Source: Bolinopsis microptera | Taxonomy: Eukaryota > Ctenophora > Tentaculata > Lobata > Bolinopsidae | Reading direction: 5' to 3' | DNA length: 64,000 bases | Assembly (NCBI RefSeq): GCF_026151205.1 | Contig: NC_087084.1 | Coordinates: forward strand, 7,551,394-7,615,393 | Part shown: positions 11,501 to 23,500 of the stretch, one piece after another | Layout of the letters: every line of letters begins with the position of its first letter | Position numbering within the stretch: the stretch's first letter is position 1 | The notes under the pieces: generated by a model | Database searches by the model: none | What the model saw: the letters and a program-made list of their open reading frames with translations, nothing else | What the model was told of the DNA's origin: nothing | Position numbers and translations under genes: made by a program

Positions 11501-14500
11501 TTAGTAGAACAACCTGTTAGTAGAGCAACAAGTTAGTAGAACAACCTGTTAGTAGAGCAACAAGTTAGTAGAACAACCTGTTAGTAGAGCAATTTGTTAG
11601 TAGAACAACCTGTTAGTAGAGCAACTTGTTAGTAGAGCAACAAGTTAGTAGAGCAATTTGTTAGTAGAGCAACAAGTTAGTAGAGCAACAAGTTAGTAGA
11701 GCAACTTGTTAGTAGAGCAATTTGTTAGTAGAACAACCTGTTAGTAAAGCAATTTGTTAGTAGAGCAACAAGTTAGTAGAGCAACTTGTTAGTAGAGCAA
11801 CTTGTTAGTAGAGCAATTTGTTAGTAGAACAACCTGTTAGTAGAGCAATTTGTTAGTAGTGCAACAAGTTAGTAGAGCAACTTGTTAGTAGAGCAATTTG
11901 TTAATAGAACAACCTGTTAGTAGAGCAACAAGTTAGTAGAGCAACTTGTTAGTAGAGCAACTTGTTAGTAGAGCAACAAGTTAGTAGAACAACCTGTTAG
12001 TAGAGCAACTTGTTAGTAGAGCAACAAGTTAGTAGAGCAACTTGTTAGTAGAACAACAAGTTAGTAGAGCAACAAGTTAGTAGAGCAATTTGTTAGTAGA
12101 ACAACCTGTTAGTAGAGCAACTTGTTAGTAGAGCAACAAGTTAGTAGAGCAATTTGTTAGTAGAGCAACAATTGTTAGTAGAGCAACAAGTTAGTAGAGC
12201 AACTTGTTAGTAGAGCAATTTGTTAGTAGAACAACCTGTTAGTAGAGCAATTTGTTAGTAGAGCAACAAGTTAGTAGAGCAACTTGTTAGTAGAGCAACT
12301 TGTTAGTAGAACAACCTGTTAGTAGAACAACCTGTTAGTAGAGCAATTTGTTAGTAGTGCAACAAGTTAGTAGAGCAACTTGTTAGTAGAGCAATTTGTT
12401 AATAGAACAACCTGTTAGTAGAGCAACAAGTTAGTAGAGCAACTTGTTAGTAGAGCAACTTGTTAGTAGAGCAACAAGTTAGTAGAGCAACTTGTTAGTA
12501 GAGCAACAATTGTTAGTAGAGCAACAAGTTAGTAGAACAACCTGTTAGTAGAGCAACAAGTTAGTAGAACAACCTGTTAGTAGAGCAACAAGTTAGTAGA
12601 ACAACCTGTTAGTAGAGCAATTTGTTAGTAGAACAACCTGTTAGTAGAGCAACTTGTTAGTAGAGCAACAAGTTAGTAGAGCAATTTGTTAGTAGAGCAA
12701 CAAGTTAGTAGAGCAACAAGTTAGTAGAGCAACTTGTTAGTAGAGCAATTTGTTAGTAGAACAACCTGTTAGTAGAGCAATTTGTTAGTAGAGCAACAAG
12801 TTAGTAGAGCAACTTGTTAGTAGAGCAACTTGTTAGTAGAGCAATTTGTTAGTAGAACAACCTGTTAGTAGAGCAATTTGTTAGTAGTGCAACAAGTTAG
12901 TAGAGCAACTTGTTAGTAGAGCAATTTGTTAATAGAACAACCTGTTAGTAGAGCAACAAGTTAGTAGAGCAACTTGTTAGTAGAGCAACTTGTTAGTAGA
13001 GCAACAAGTTAGTAGAACAACCTGTTAGTAGAGCAACTTGTTAGTAGAGCAACAAGTTAGTAGAGCAACTTGTTAGTAGAACAACAAGTTAGTAGAGCAA
13101 CAAGTTAGTAGAGCAATTTGTTAGTAGAACAACCTGTTAGTAGAGCAACTTGTTAGTAGAGCAACAAGTTAGTAGAGCAATTTGTTAGTAGAGCAACAAT
13201 TGTTAGTAGAGCAACAAGTTAGTAGAGCAACTTGTTAGTAGAGCAATTTGTTAGTAGAACAACCTGTTAGTAGAGCAATTTGTTAGTAGAGCAACAAGTT
13301 AGTAGAGCAACTTGTTAGTAGAGCAACTTGTTAGTAGAACAACCTGTTAGTAGAACAACCTGTTAGTAGAGCAATTTGTTAGTAGTGCAACAAGTTAGTA
13401 GAGCAACTTGTTAGTAGAGCAATTTGTTAATAGAACAACCTGTTAGTAGAGCAACAAGTTAGTAGAGCAACTTGTTAGTAGAGCAACTTGTTAGTAGAGC
13501 AACAAGTTAGTAGAGCAACTTGTTAGTAGAGCAACCTGTTAGTAGAGCAACTTGTTAGTAGAGCAACAAGTTAGTAGAGCAACTTGTTAGTAGAGCAACT
13601 TGTTAGTAGAGCAACTTGTTAGTAGAGCAACTTGTTAGTAGAGCAACTTGTTTGTAGAGCAACTTGTTAGTAGAGCAACAAGTTAGTAGAGCAACTTGTT
13701 AGTAGAGCAATTTGTTAGTAGAGCAACAAGTTAGTAGAGCAATTTGTTAGTAGAACAACCTGTTAGTAGAGCAACTTGTTAGTAGAGCAACAAGTTAGTA
13801 GAGCAATTTGTTAGTAGAGCAACAATTGTTAGTAGAGCAACAAGTTAGTAGAGCAACTTGTTAGTAGAGCAATTTGTTAGTAGAACAACCTGTTAGTAGA
13901 GCAATTTGTTAGTAGAGCAACAAGTTAGTAGAGCAACTTGTTAGTAGAGCAACTTGTTAGTAGAACAACCTGTTAGTAGAACAACCTGTTAGTAGAGCAA
14001 TTTGTTAGTAGTGCAACAAGTTAGTAGAGCAACTTGTTAGTAGAGCAATTTGTTAATAGAATAACCTGTTAGTAGAGCAACAAGTTAGTAGAGCAACTTG
14101 TTAGTAGAGCAACAAGTTAGTAGAACAACCTGTTAGTAGAGCAACTTGTTAGTAGAGCAACAAGTTAGTAGAACAACCTGTTAGTAGAGCAACAAGTTAG
14201 TAGAGCAACAAGTTAGTAGATCAACTTGTTAGTAGAGCAACTTGTTAGTAGAGCAACTTGTTAGTAGAGCAACAAGTTAGTAGAGCAACTTGTTAGTAGA
14301 GCAACAATTGTTAGTAGAGCAACAAGTTAGTAGAGCAACTTGTTAATAGAACAACCTGTTAGTAGAGCAACAAGTTAGTAGAGCAACTTGTTAGTAGAGC
14401 AACTTGTTAGTAGAGCAACCTGTTAGTAGAGCAACTTGTTAGTAGAGCAACAAGTTAGTAGAGCAACTTGTTAGTAGAGCAACTTGTTAGTAGAGCAACT

Positions 14501-17500
14501 TGTTAGTAGAGCAACTTGTTAGTAGAGCAACTTGTTTGTAGAGCAACTTGTTAGTAGAGCAACAAATTAGTAGAGCAACTTGTTAGTAGAGCAATTTGTT
14601 AGTAGAGCAAACATTAACTTATGAATAAACATTAAACAAAGTAGATATTAAGCTGTAAACGATAAAATACAAGCGATGATACTCAGTCAAACAAGAAATT
14701 CAGTCAGACAAGAATTTATTTGTATTTACAGTCTAAGCAAAACCAGGATAAAAAATTTAATCAGACATTAAAAGGAAATCTAATACGTATATCATGGTTG
14801 TCACTCCTTACCTCTAGTTTACAGTTTACTTCATGTGAAGTGTACCCTTACAAGATAACACTCCTACATTAATTTAGGTGGAAGGTTGACCTTCTGGATA
14901 TGTTCACCGTGGACTCAGTTGTTATCTACAACAGACTGGATTGCTGTTCTGAGAGGATTAACGGTGCTAAGGTTAGACATATCTTTATATTATAGATTCG
15001 TCCGGGTGTTTGAATTTGAGTGAGAATAGCCTGGAACAACCTTAAAAGTGTTTTGCTGTTTTCTTTATTGGGTTCTTGTAAGCTGTGGTTCTTTAAATCA
15101 CATTATTTTAAATAACCAGCTAAAGTGGTCTAATCTGCAGGTATATGTCGGTGCTGAGCTATGTGGTTCTTTAAATCACATTACTTTTAATAACCAGCTA
15201 GTGTTACCAGTATTACCAGTATTACCAGTAGTATTACCAGTATTACCAGTAGTATCACCAGTTTTACCAGTAGTATCACCAGTTTTACCAGTAGTAATAA
15301 CAAGTCGTCTAATCTGCAGGTATATGTCGGTGCTGAGCTCTGTGGAGCTGTCGAGTATGTTGCTGGACAGTCCGTGTACAAGATTGATTGCGGAGGTAAA
15401 GTGGGATCAGTTATTCAGATCACCCAGGATGGACAGTACCTGACACTTTGTGAAGTCCAAGTTCTTGGTAAGTCTTTGAAAACTTTTCGATGGAAATTAT
15501 CTTTGATAGAAGTATGATTTAAAGTTATTCTGAGTAAGCATACGGTTTTCAGTCTGTAAAAATTCAGTTTATCTTTTTTTTAGCCAAATTAGAATTTGTC
15601 TCGGCTCTTAATTCCTAACATTATTTGTATCAACCCCTCCATCTCAGCCACGCCAAGTGACGATCTAGGAACTTTCCTTAACGTAGCTGCTGACGGAGTA
15701 GCAAGCCAGTCCAACACTGGATGGAACGGAGTTGCTGACCGAGCTATCGATGGCAACATTGCTGGAGACTATTTCGAGTAAGTTAATGTGATCAAACCAC
15801 ACTGGGAGCTATCATTTTGAAAAAGATTTATGTTCAATGGGAAAACTTAATATGATATGTAAATAGAATTTAGACTGATTAAAAGCAGGTATATGCAATA
15901 TTTTTACAAATGTGCTCAATAAATGCACTTATTTTTCATTAATAACTTATGTTTAATTACCATGTAACTTATCTCCAGTGGTGCTAGTTGCTCTCACACT
16001 GGAAACACAGTTGACGGATACTGGAAACTCGACTTTGATGATGCTGTAGCTGTGAAACAAGTCGTCATCTACAACAGAGAGGATTGTTGTGCTGACCGAA
16101 TCAACGGAGTCAGCGTAAGTTAATTATTTGTTAAATAATTGTATATTATTTGTTGAATAATTGCATAATATTGATTAATTTTACCAACATAATTTGAAAG
16201 GAATGACGGCAGGTTTTGCCATACTCTGATCAATTCCAGTTTATTCCGGTTTATCTTCGACCATTCTAAGCTTGCTATTTAAATAAATTTTCTGACTACA
16301 AGTCAGGTCTCCTCTGTAAGCTCTTTCAGCTCCATCGCAAAGTTATTTAATCTGGTGGATTCGTGTAGTGTTATCGAGTCTCATGATTTGATAGTTCTTT
16401 CATTCAAATTTCTGATTATTTCTGAATAGACTCAGTGAAGACATATTCTAATGGAAATAAATAGCTGAATAACGTATCGAAATTTTTACGTCATACTCAT
16501 ATTCTGAAATAGTATTAATTCAAAGTTATTTAATTCAACACAACATTCCCCACTTCCCCAGGTATTCGCTGGAGACACACTTTGTGGTAAGATTGCCTAT
16601 GTGGAGGGACAGAAAGCTTACAAAGTTGGTTGTAATAGTGATACAGTGAAAATGTTTGAAAGTGTTACTATTAAAGCAGCACCCAACCAATACTTGACTC
16701 TCTGCGAGGTAAGTCATAATTAGCAAGTCATAATTAGCAAGACATAATTAGTCATAATTAGTCATAATTAGTGTTACCATCAAGGCAGCACGTACCTAAC
16801 CAATACGTCTTGCTTACTTAACTCTTTGTGAGGTAAAAATGTATGCTTTTATAACTATAACTATGCGTATACCTTATCACCATTTATAATAGTTATATCT
16901 TTTTAACTAAAAAGTAATGTTTTGATCAATTTTTTCAGACGGTTTATAAATGTTTGTTCATAAGTCTTTATACTTTTATAAATGTAAGTATTTTAACTGT
17001 AATATTAACCATTAAATTATAGGTGAAAGTACTGGCAGATCCCCGAGTAGAATCCGGAGATGAACATCTCGCTAACCTTGCCTTCGGTAAACCAACTTCA
17101 CAGACTTCAACTGGATGGGGAGGTGTCTCTAGCCGTGCTGTTGATGGCAAAGAGGCTGGTAAATGGACTGCGTAAGTAGAGATTAATTGAAATATTGAGT
17201 TGCTTAGGTGTATGTAACAAAGTAATGCGAATGATCGATCACATTGATTTTAGTCTCTTCGTTTAGGATTGAAAGGTCAAAGAACATATTATATATAATT
17301 TGTATATATATAAGGACACGTTCATTGAAGTTTGAGGATATTGGTAAATTTCTAAAATAGCGTTTTTGACGATAGTGGCTTAATTTTAGCATCTATTAAT
17401 CTAGCGTGTTCATAAGTTCTGAACATTAGCCACGTGACCCATACTCCCATATGCACTGCTCAGAAATAAAATGTATTGCTTTTAGGCACTATAATGTAAA

Positions 17501-20500
17501 AAATGTCACATTTTTGTGACATTGTTTACCATAGCTGCCCAATTATCATTCCTTGGTCTGAAATATAGTAGATTAGGTCAATCTAACAATTATGATACAA
17601 CATTGGTTAAAGGGCACGGATCGAACGGCTTTAAGGCAATATTTCGTAAACTTTGTCACACTCAGAATACGAGACCTCTTTTCTACTGTGAGGTGTCCTC
17701 AAAACCCTTTCAACTCATTATTTGATGGTTCTTCTGCCAATCATAGCCCTAGAATATGTTGTTTTGAAAAGTTAGCTAATACATGCACTTGGTTATTCGG
17801 AAATGATGTAAATTCTGTCACATTATATGGAATTTGAAATTCTGGGTGAATTTCCGAAATCATTTATATCTGATTTTGGTTTGGAAGGCGGGAAAACTCT
17901 ATATAAGGACGATACACGGATACAGTTGATTCAAGTATAGGGCACTTGATGTAAAAATCGTCACAAAATGATACGACAACGTAAATAAGTTACATTTTGC
18001 GGGAAAACTCTATATAAGGACGATACACGGATACAGTTGATTCAAGTATAGGGCAGTTGATGTAAACATCGTCACAAAATGATAAGACATCATAAATAGG
18101 TTAAATTTGGAAACAATGCAATGATTATAGAATGGAATAGTCTGTGATTAACATATTACATACATTATAAAATGTTCTTCCAGAAATTATTGGTTGGTTA
18201 TTGTTTAGCAAAATAAAACTCAAGTTTAACAATGCTGAGTTTAATTTTACCAAGTTACTGAAATGTGACGAAATTTACTTTTCCTGCCCCAACAGTATAA
18301 TTTCAATGTGATGAAAAATTGGCATGGGTTTCTATATTTCCTGTATAAATCCATTCTAACTATAATAAGGACTATTGATATGAAAGAAAATCTATCTAAA
18401 TTTTAAAATGACGTATGTGACGAAATTTACATTTCTTGCCCCTATTTTGAAGAACCATTTACCATACCTCGGTTAAAATTCAATTTTCCTCCAGGAATTA
18501 TTGGTTGGTTATTGTTCTGCAAATTAGAACTCAAGTTTAACAATGCTGAGTTTAATTTTACTAAGTTACTGAAATGTGACAAAATTCACTTTTCCTGCCC
18601 CAACAGTATAGTTTCAATGTGATGAAAAATTGGCATGGGTTTCTACATTTCTTGTATAAATCCATTCTTGCTATAATAAGGGCAGTTGATATGAAAGAAA
18701 ATCTATCTAACTAATGCTATGGCTAATGTGACGAAATTTACATTTCTTGCCCCTATTTTGAAGAATCATACCTCAATTAGTATATAATGTTACTTTATCA
18801 CCATCACTATGTCGATAAATTAGTTATTTTGCCAACACGGAGCAAATAAAGTTATAATATTTTTTTTGTGACGAAATTTACAAATTTTTACCCTGTTCAG
18901 GTGTTGAAATTTTGCCAATGTTAACATATCACTGCCATATAATAATTTATATGACCGGCGTATGGTTGAAATATTGTTAATTGATCCATAGTACGTAATA
19001 TAGGGTGTTTAAGTTGGTATACTAATATTTACTCAATTTCACACATGTTGAGATATCATACAAATTTATGTGACTAAATTTACCTATTTCTGCCTTCTGT
19101 ATTTGTATTTGCCTATAACAATGAAATATGTGAACAATTCCAAACACATTCAGCTCACAAAATAATGCTAGACTATTCGGCATTTCTTGTCAGGATGTCA
19201 TAAATATCCCTCATATAAATTTCTTAAATGTGTGACGGAGTTTACATGGTGCTACCATTTAACGAAAAAAGTCGCTAAATATGTAGATAATAGTCATATG
19301 CAACCATCCTATAAATTTGAAATTCGAAAATTTGGTCAAACACGGCAACAAGGGGTCCATATAAACTCTGTCACATTTTTATAGTGTGACAAAGTTTACA
19401 ACTCACTGCCGGCCGCATTTAAGCGATATCTTATCGTCTGATAAAGATATCGTTATGCGACAAAGTTTATCTAGAGGATGAAACGATTATCCTAACCATT
19501 GAGGGTTTATATAGTTTTATAGTGTGACACATTTTACACCATCGTGCCATTTAGTAGGGTCACTAATATTTACCAATATCCTCAAACTTCAATGAACGTG
19601 TCCATAAAGTAATATAAATATTTCCTTCCCAGTGGAAGTTGCACTCACACTAACGGTGCAGGCTCGTGGCAAGTTAATCTTCAGGACAACTACGTGATCA
19701 AGAGTGTGTGGATCAAGAACCGAGTAGATTGCTGCAGTAACCGTATTAATGGGGTTCAGGTATGGAATTGTACCGTGATTACACATATCATTATCAGTGC
19801 AGTGGCTGTTATTTAATTAAATGAGACTTGTATAATGTATTGCAATAAAAGTGAAACAATTTTGTCATCGATTCATTAAAACTGTATGCGATCAGGCACC
19901 AACCTTCCAGTTTTGGCACACGAGAGCTTTTCTTTGAAGAGATTCTCTACCAATCAATAACTTCCCCTAGTTAATTATTAAAATGTTTTTTTCATGTATT
20001 TTTTTATAAAATAAAATTATTTAAATTTAACACAACCCTCAGGTATTCGTAGGAGACGCTCTGTGCGGTACTATCGAGTACAACCCAATAAAGTACAGCT
20101 ACTCAGTTAACTGTGGAGAGAACGGAATTGTTGGATCTTCAGTAAAGGTTATAAACTTATAAAACTTATAAAACTTATAAAGTATAAACCCAACCACTTA
20201 TCTAACTATCTAACCCTTGGTTTTTATCAAGCCTCTTTTTATTAACCATATATTTTATCAGGTTGTAAACCCAACTACTCATCTCACCCTGTGCGAGGTC
20301 AAGGTCTGGGGACCTGCTGATCCTGTTGTTATCGAAGAGACTACTGATGAAGAGGTATGTAGTTTTACAGTGCCTCACTTTACAGGGTGCTACAAGACTC
20401 GTGTCCAAATTTTACAAGACTCGAGTCCAAATTTTGAATGGCTCTCAAACTCTAACAAATGAGACGAACAGGTCGATTTTTGTTTTAAATTGTAGATAAG

Positions 20501-23500
20501 TTATTACATTTTCATGAAATACAAGATTATAATTTCAAATTTGGACCCGGGTCTTGGAACAGCCTATAAGTATTTAAAAGTATATAGTTGTATGTTCAGT
20601 ATTACATGATTATAAGAAAACACAAATCTTAAGAAAGCAATATATATAAGCATATATAAACGTTAAATACATTCTGTTTTAATTTAACCCTGATCTAAGT
20701 GTAGTTCCAAATTCCAATCTTAAAGCAAATTACTTGAAACTTTTTGATAATTGTAACTTCTTGATATTAACCCAACAACTTCTTGATATGAACCCAATTT
20801 TACAACAGGTTGTTGGAGACAAGAGTGCAGCTGTAGATGATGCCGTTTCACAGGCCAAGTGCCCGAGTGGAAAGGTGGGAATTTAAATTTAAATTATTTA
20901 ATTAATTAATTATTTAAAAAATTAATAAATTAAGATATAAATACTCTCCAAATTAATAAATCCATCCCTGATATTTTCCAACCTACACACTCTCCAATTA
21001 ATTTATCAAAACCAGAATAATATCAAACCTTTGTCATAAGGTTATACTTTTATTAACTTTTATTAACCTTTTTCCCAATTCTTTGACATTTTAACGTTTG
21101 GTTTCTATCGAGTCCTTGTTTTAACATTTTTAATAACTCATTATTTTCACCAGGTTGTGTCCTTCTGTGAGGTTGCTACTGGAAATACTGCTGTTAACGC
21201 TGACGGTGCTCTTGTAAAGGGTGATGGCGGTGAGATCTGTGTAGCTCACAACGGATGGGGTGGTCAGGGAGTTATTGTAAGTATTTACACTGTTAAATTC
21301 ATAATTGAATAATTACATATTTGCATAATTACATAATTTAATTATCACACAATAAGTATTGATTCGCTTTTCCGACCAATTATATGCATTGACCCTGAGG
21401 CCTGATTTGCAGCATTATAATTCACTAACAAATCTAAAAACAGGCCCGAGCCATCTGCTCAGAACAAGTACAAATAGCAAGCCCTTGCAACGGCCCCAAA
21501 CTGAACCTGTACAAGAAACTGTACGCTAGAGGTACCGACCCTAGCTTGAAGTGTCCTGCTGGTTATGAAGCTATCATTTGTAATGCTCACTCCTTCTGGT
21601 GGAACATGTGAGTGGGCTGTGAATGGTTTTAATTGATCTTTTTGAAAGTTTATAGCTGATAGCAATTGAGCGATTTTGTTAGTAAATAACCTAGCTTTAG
21701 TAATTATGTAGTAAATTGAGTAGTGTGATTTTGATAAAACAAACTTCCACTCCTATATGATAACCTAAATTCCACCCTAACCAGGCTGGTAAACAAAGTT
21801 GATGCTAAGGGTATCATCTCTAACGACAAGGACTGTGTTGTACCAAGCTGCAACGCCAACAACTGGTGTGATATTACCCTCGTGTGCAAACTCATGGAGG
21901 ATATGTGAGTTATTCTGCATATTATGTTGTTGTTTATGCGGAACTACAGCTTTAATGTTTGCAAACTCATGGAGGATATGTGAGTTCTTCTGCATATTAT
22001 GTTGTTGTTTATGTAGAACTACAGCTTTAATCTTTGCAAACTCATGGAGGATATGTGAGTTATTCTGCATATTATGTTGTTGTTTATGCAGAACTACAGC
22101 TTTAATGTTTGCAAACTCATGGAAGATATGTGAGTTATTCTGCATATTATGTTGTTGTTTATGCGGAACTACAGCTTTAATGTTTGCAAACTCATGGAGG
22201 ATATGTGAGTTCTTCTGCATATTATGTTGTTGTTTATGTAGGAATACAGCTTTAATGTTTGCAAACTCGTGGAGAATATGTGAGTTCTTCTGCATATTAT
22301 AAATCAAGAGGCTTGCATATAATGAACATATTGACATGGGTGCAGAGTTGAGTCTGTACGGAACCTAGTAGTTTCAGTTCCTTGTTTAACTTGCCGTACA
22401 GCAAGGACATCCACTACTTTAGCCCGGCGAGGCACATAACTCACTCTACAACTCCATGTCAAATGTTTCATATATACTAGCCAAGTTCACAAGATATATC
22501 CTTGTGTTTGAGAAGCGCTCGTTAGAACTGCTTCCTTTCCCTTCAGTATCCCACAGTCTCTCGAGTTTCGTAACTGCCAGAGAACTCTCTTAAACAATTA
22601 CTAGACCCGGTGATTATAAATCAAGAGGCTTGCATATAATGAACATATTATGTTGTTGCTTATGTAGAACTACTAATGTTTGGAGATTTTTCACCTTGTC
22701 TGTAAGACATAGGTGTCGATTGCACTATTTAATCAAATCAAATAACGCTACACAACTTGGTACGTGTAACGTGAGTAGGCCTCAAACTAACTGCTAAACG
22801 TTTGAAGGGGAAGTTCTATAATGCCCGTCTTTATGTATTCACCAGCTGCTTTCATTTTCAAGCACAGGTCGCTCTCAAAATTACGATAAGTAGTATCCTT
22901 TAACGCTTGAAACCTCCTCAAGCCTCCACTGATTTATTTATCGTTGATATTGTTAGATCGTTCCGTAAAAAAATAAATAATACCCCACTATTGCCACTAT
23001 TGCCACTATTACCACCACTATTACCGTCGGTTGCCTCGTTTGGCTTGAAGCCGCTCACATTCTCTTTTGTTCAGAGTCGTTGATCTACGGTATTCAACTT
23101 TTATTAAAGCTAATAAAACTTACTCTCCCACATCTCGTCTCGACTCTCGTTGAATAATTCAATTTGTTAATGAAATATGTTGCTAAATTCATAAATTCAA
23201 CATTTTCACAGTTCTTTTCACTCCGCATACTTTTCCCTTCGCATACAATCCTGAATCCACATAGTCACTCGTTTCTCGTGCTCTATGCGGTGTGAACCCT
23301 CATTTAGAAGAGGCATTTTCAAGATCCTTCTCTCAGCAAAATATTGCATTTAAATATATAAAATACTATATATTACATTTATGCGTACAAATATGACTAA
23401 TGAAATATGTTGCTAAATTCATAAATTCAACATTTCCACAGTTCTTTTCACTCCGCATACTTTTCCCTCCGCATACAATCCACATAGTCACTCGTTTCTC

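Larger units (their letters stand above)
8860..20354 (+). other. Lectin gene block 3: four F-type lectin (fucolectin) domains (exons 12-24)
   Basis: Exons: 8860-8968, 9232-9361, 9491-9680, 9914-10037, 14878-14971, 15320-15467, 15648-15777, 15979-16114, 16562-16708, 17023-17171, 19633-19759, 20043-20147, 20262-20354. Each domain carries the F-type fucose-binding signature: NRLDCCSDRING, NRLDCCSERING, NREDCCADRING and NRVDCCSNRING. A His lies in CTHS/CSHT exactly 26 residues before the Arg in domains 1-3 and 24 residues before it in domain 4. LTLCEV closes each domain. Three exons per domain is a repeated gene-structure unit, with an extra split in domain 4, so the domains arose by tandem exon-set duplication. 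Confidence 0.92.

Noticed and set aside
10030-14612. CRISPR-like array
   Set aside because: Units are contiguous 16-mers with no unique spacers, inside a eukaryotic intron.
21777-22337. 186- and 167-codon frames on opposite strands
   Set aside because: They are produced by the 75-bp minisatellite. The plus-strand one uses real exon bases in the wrong frame.
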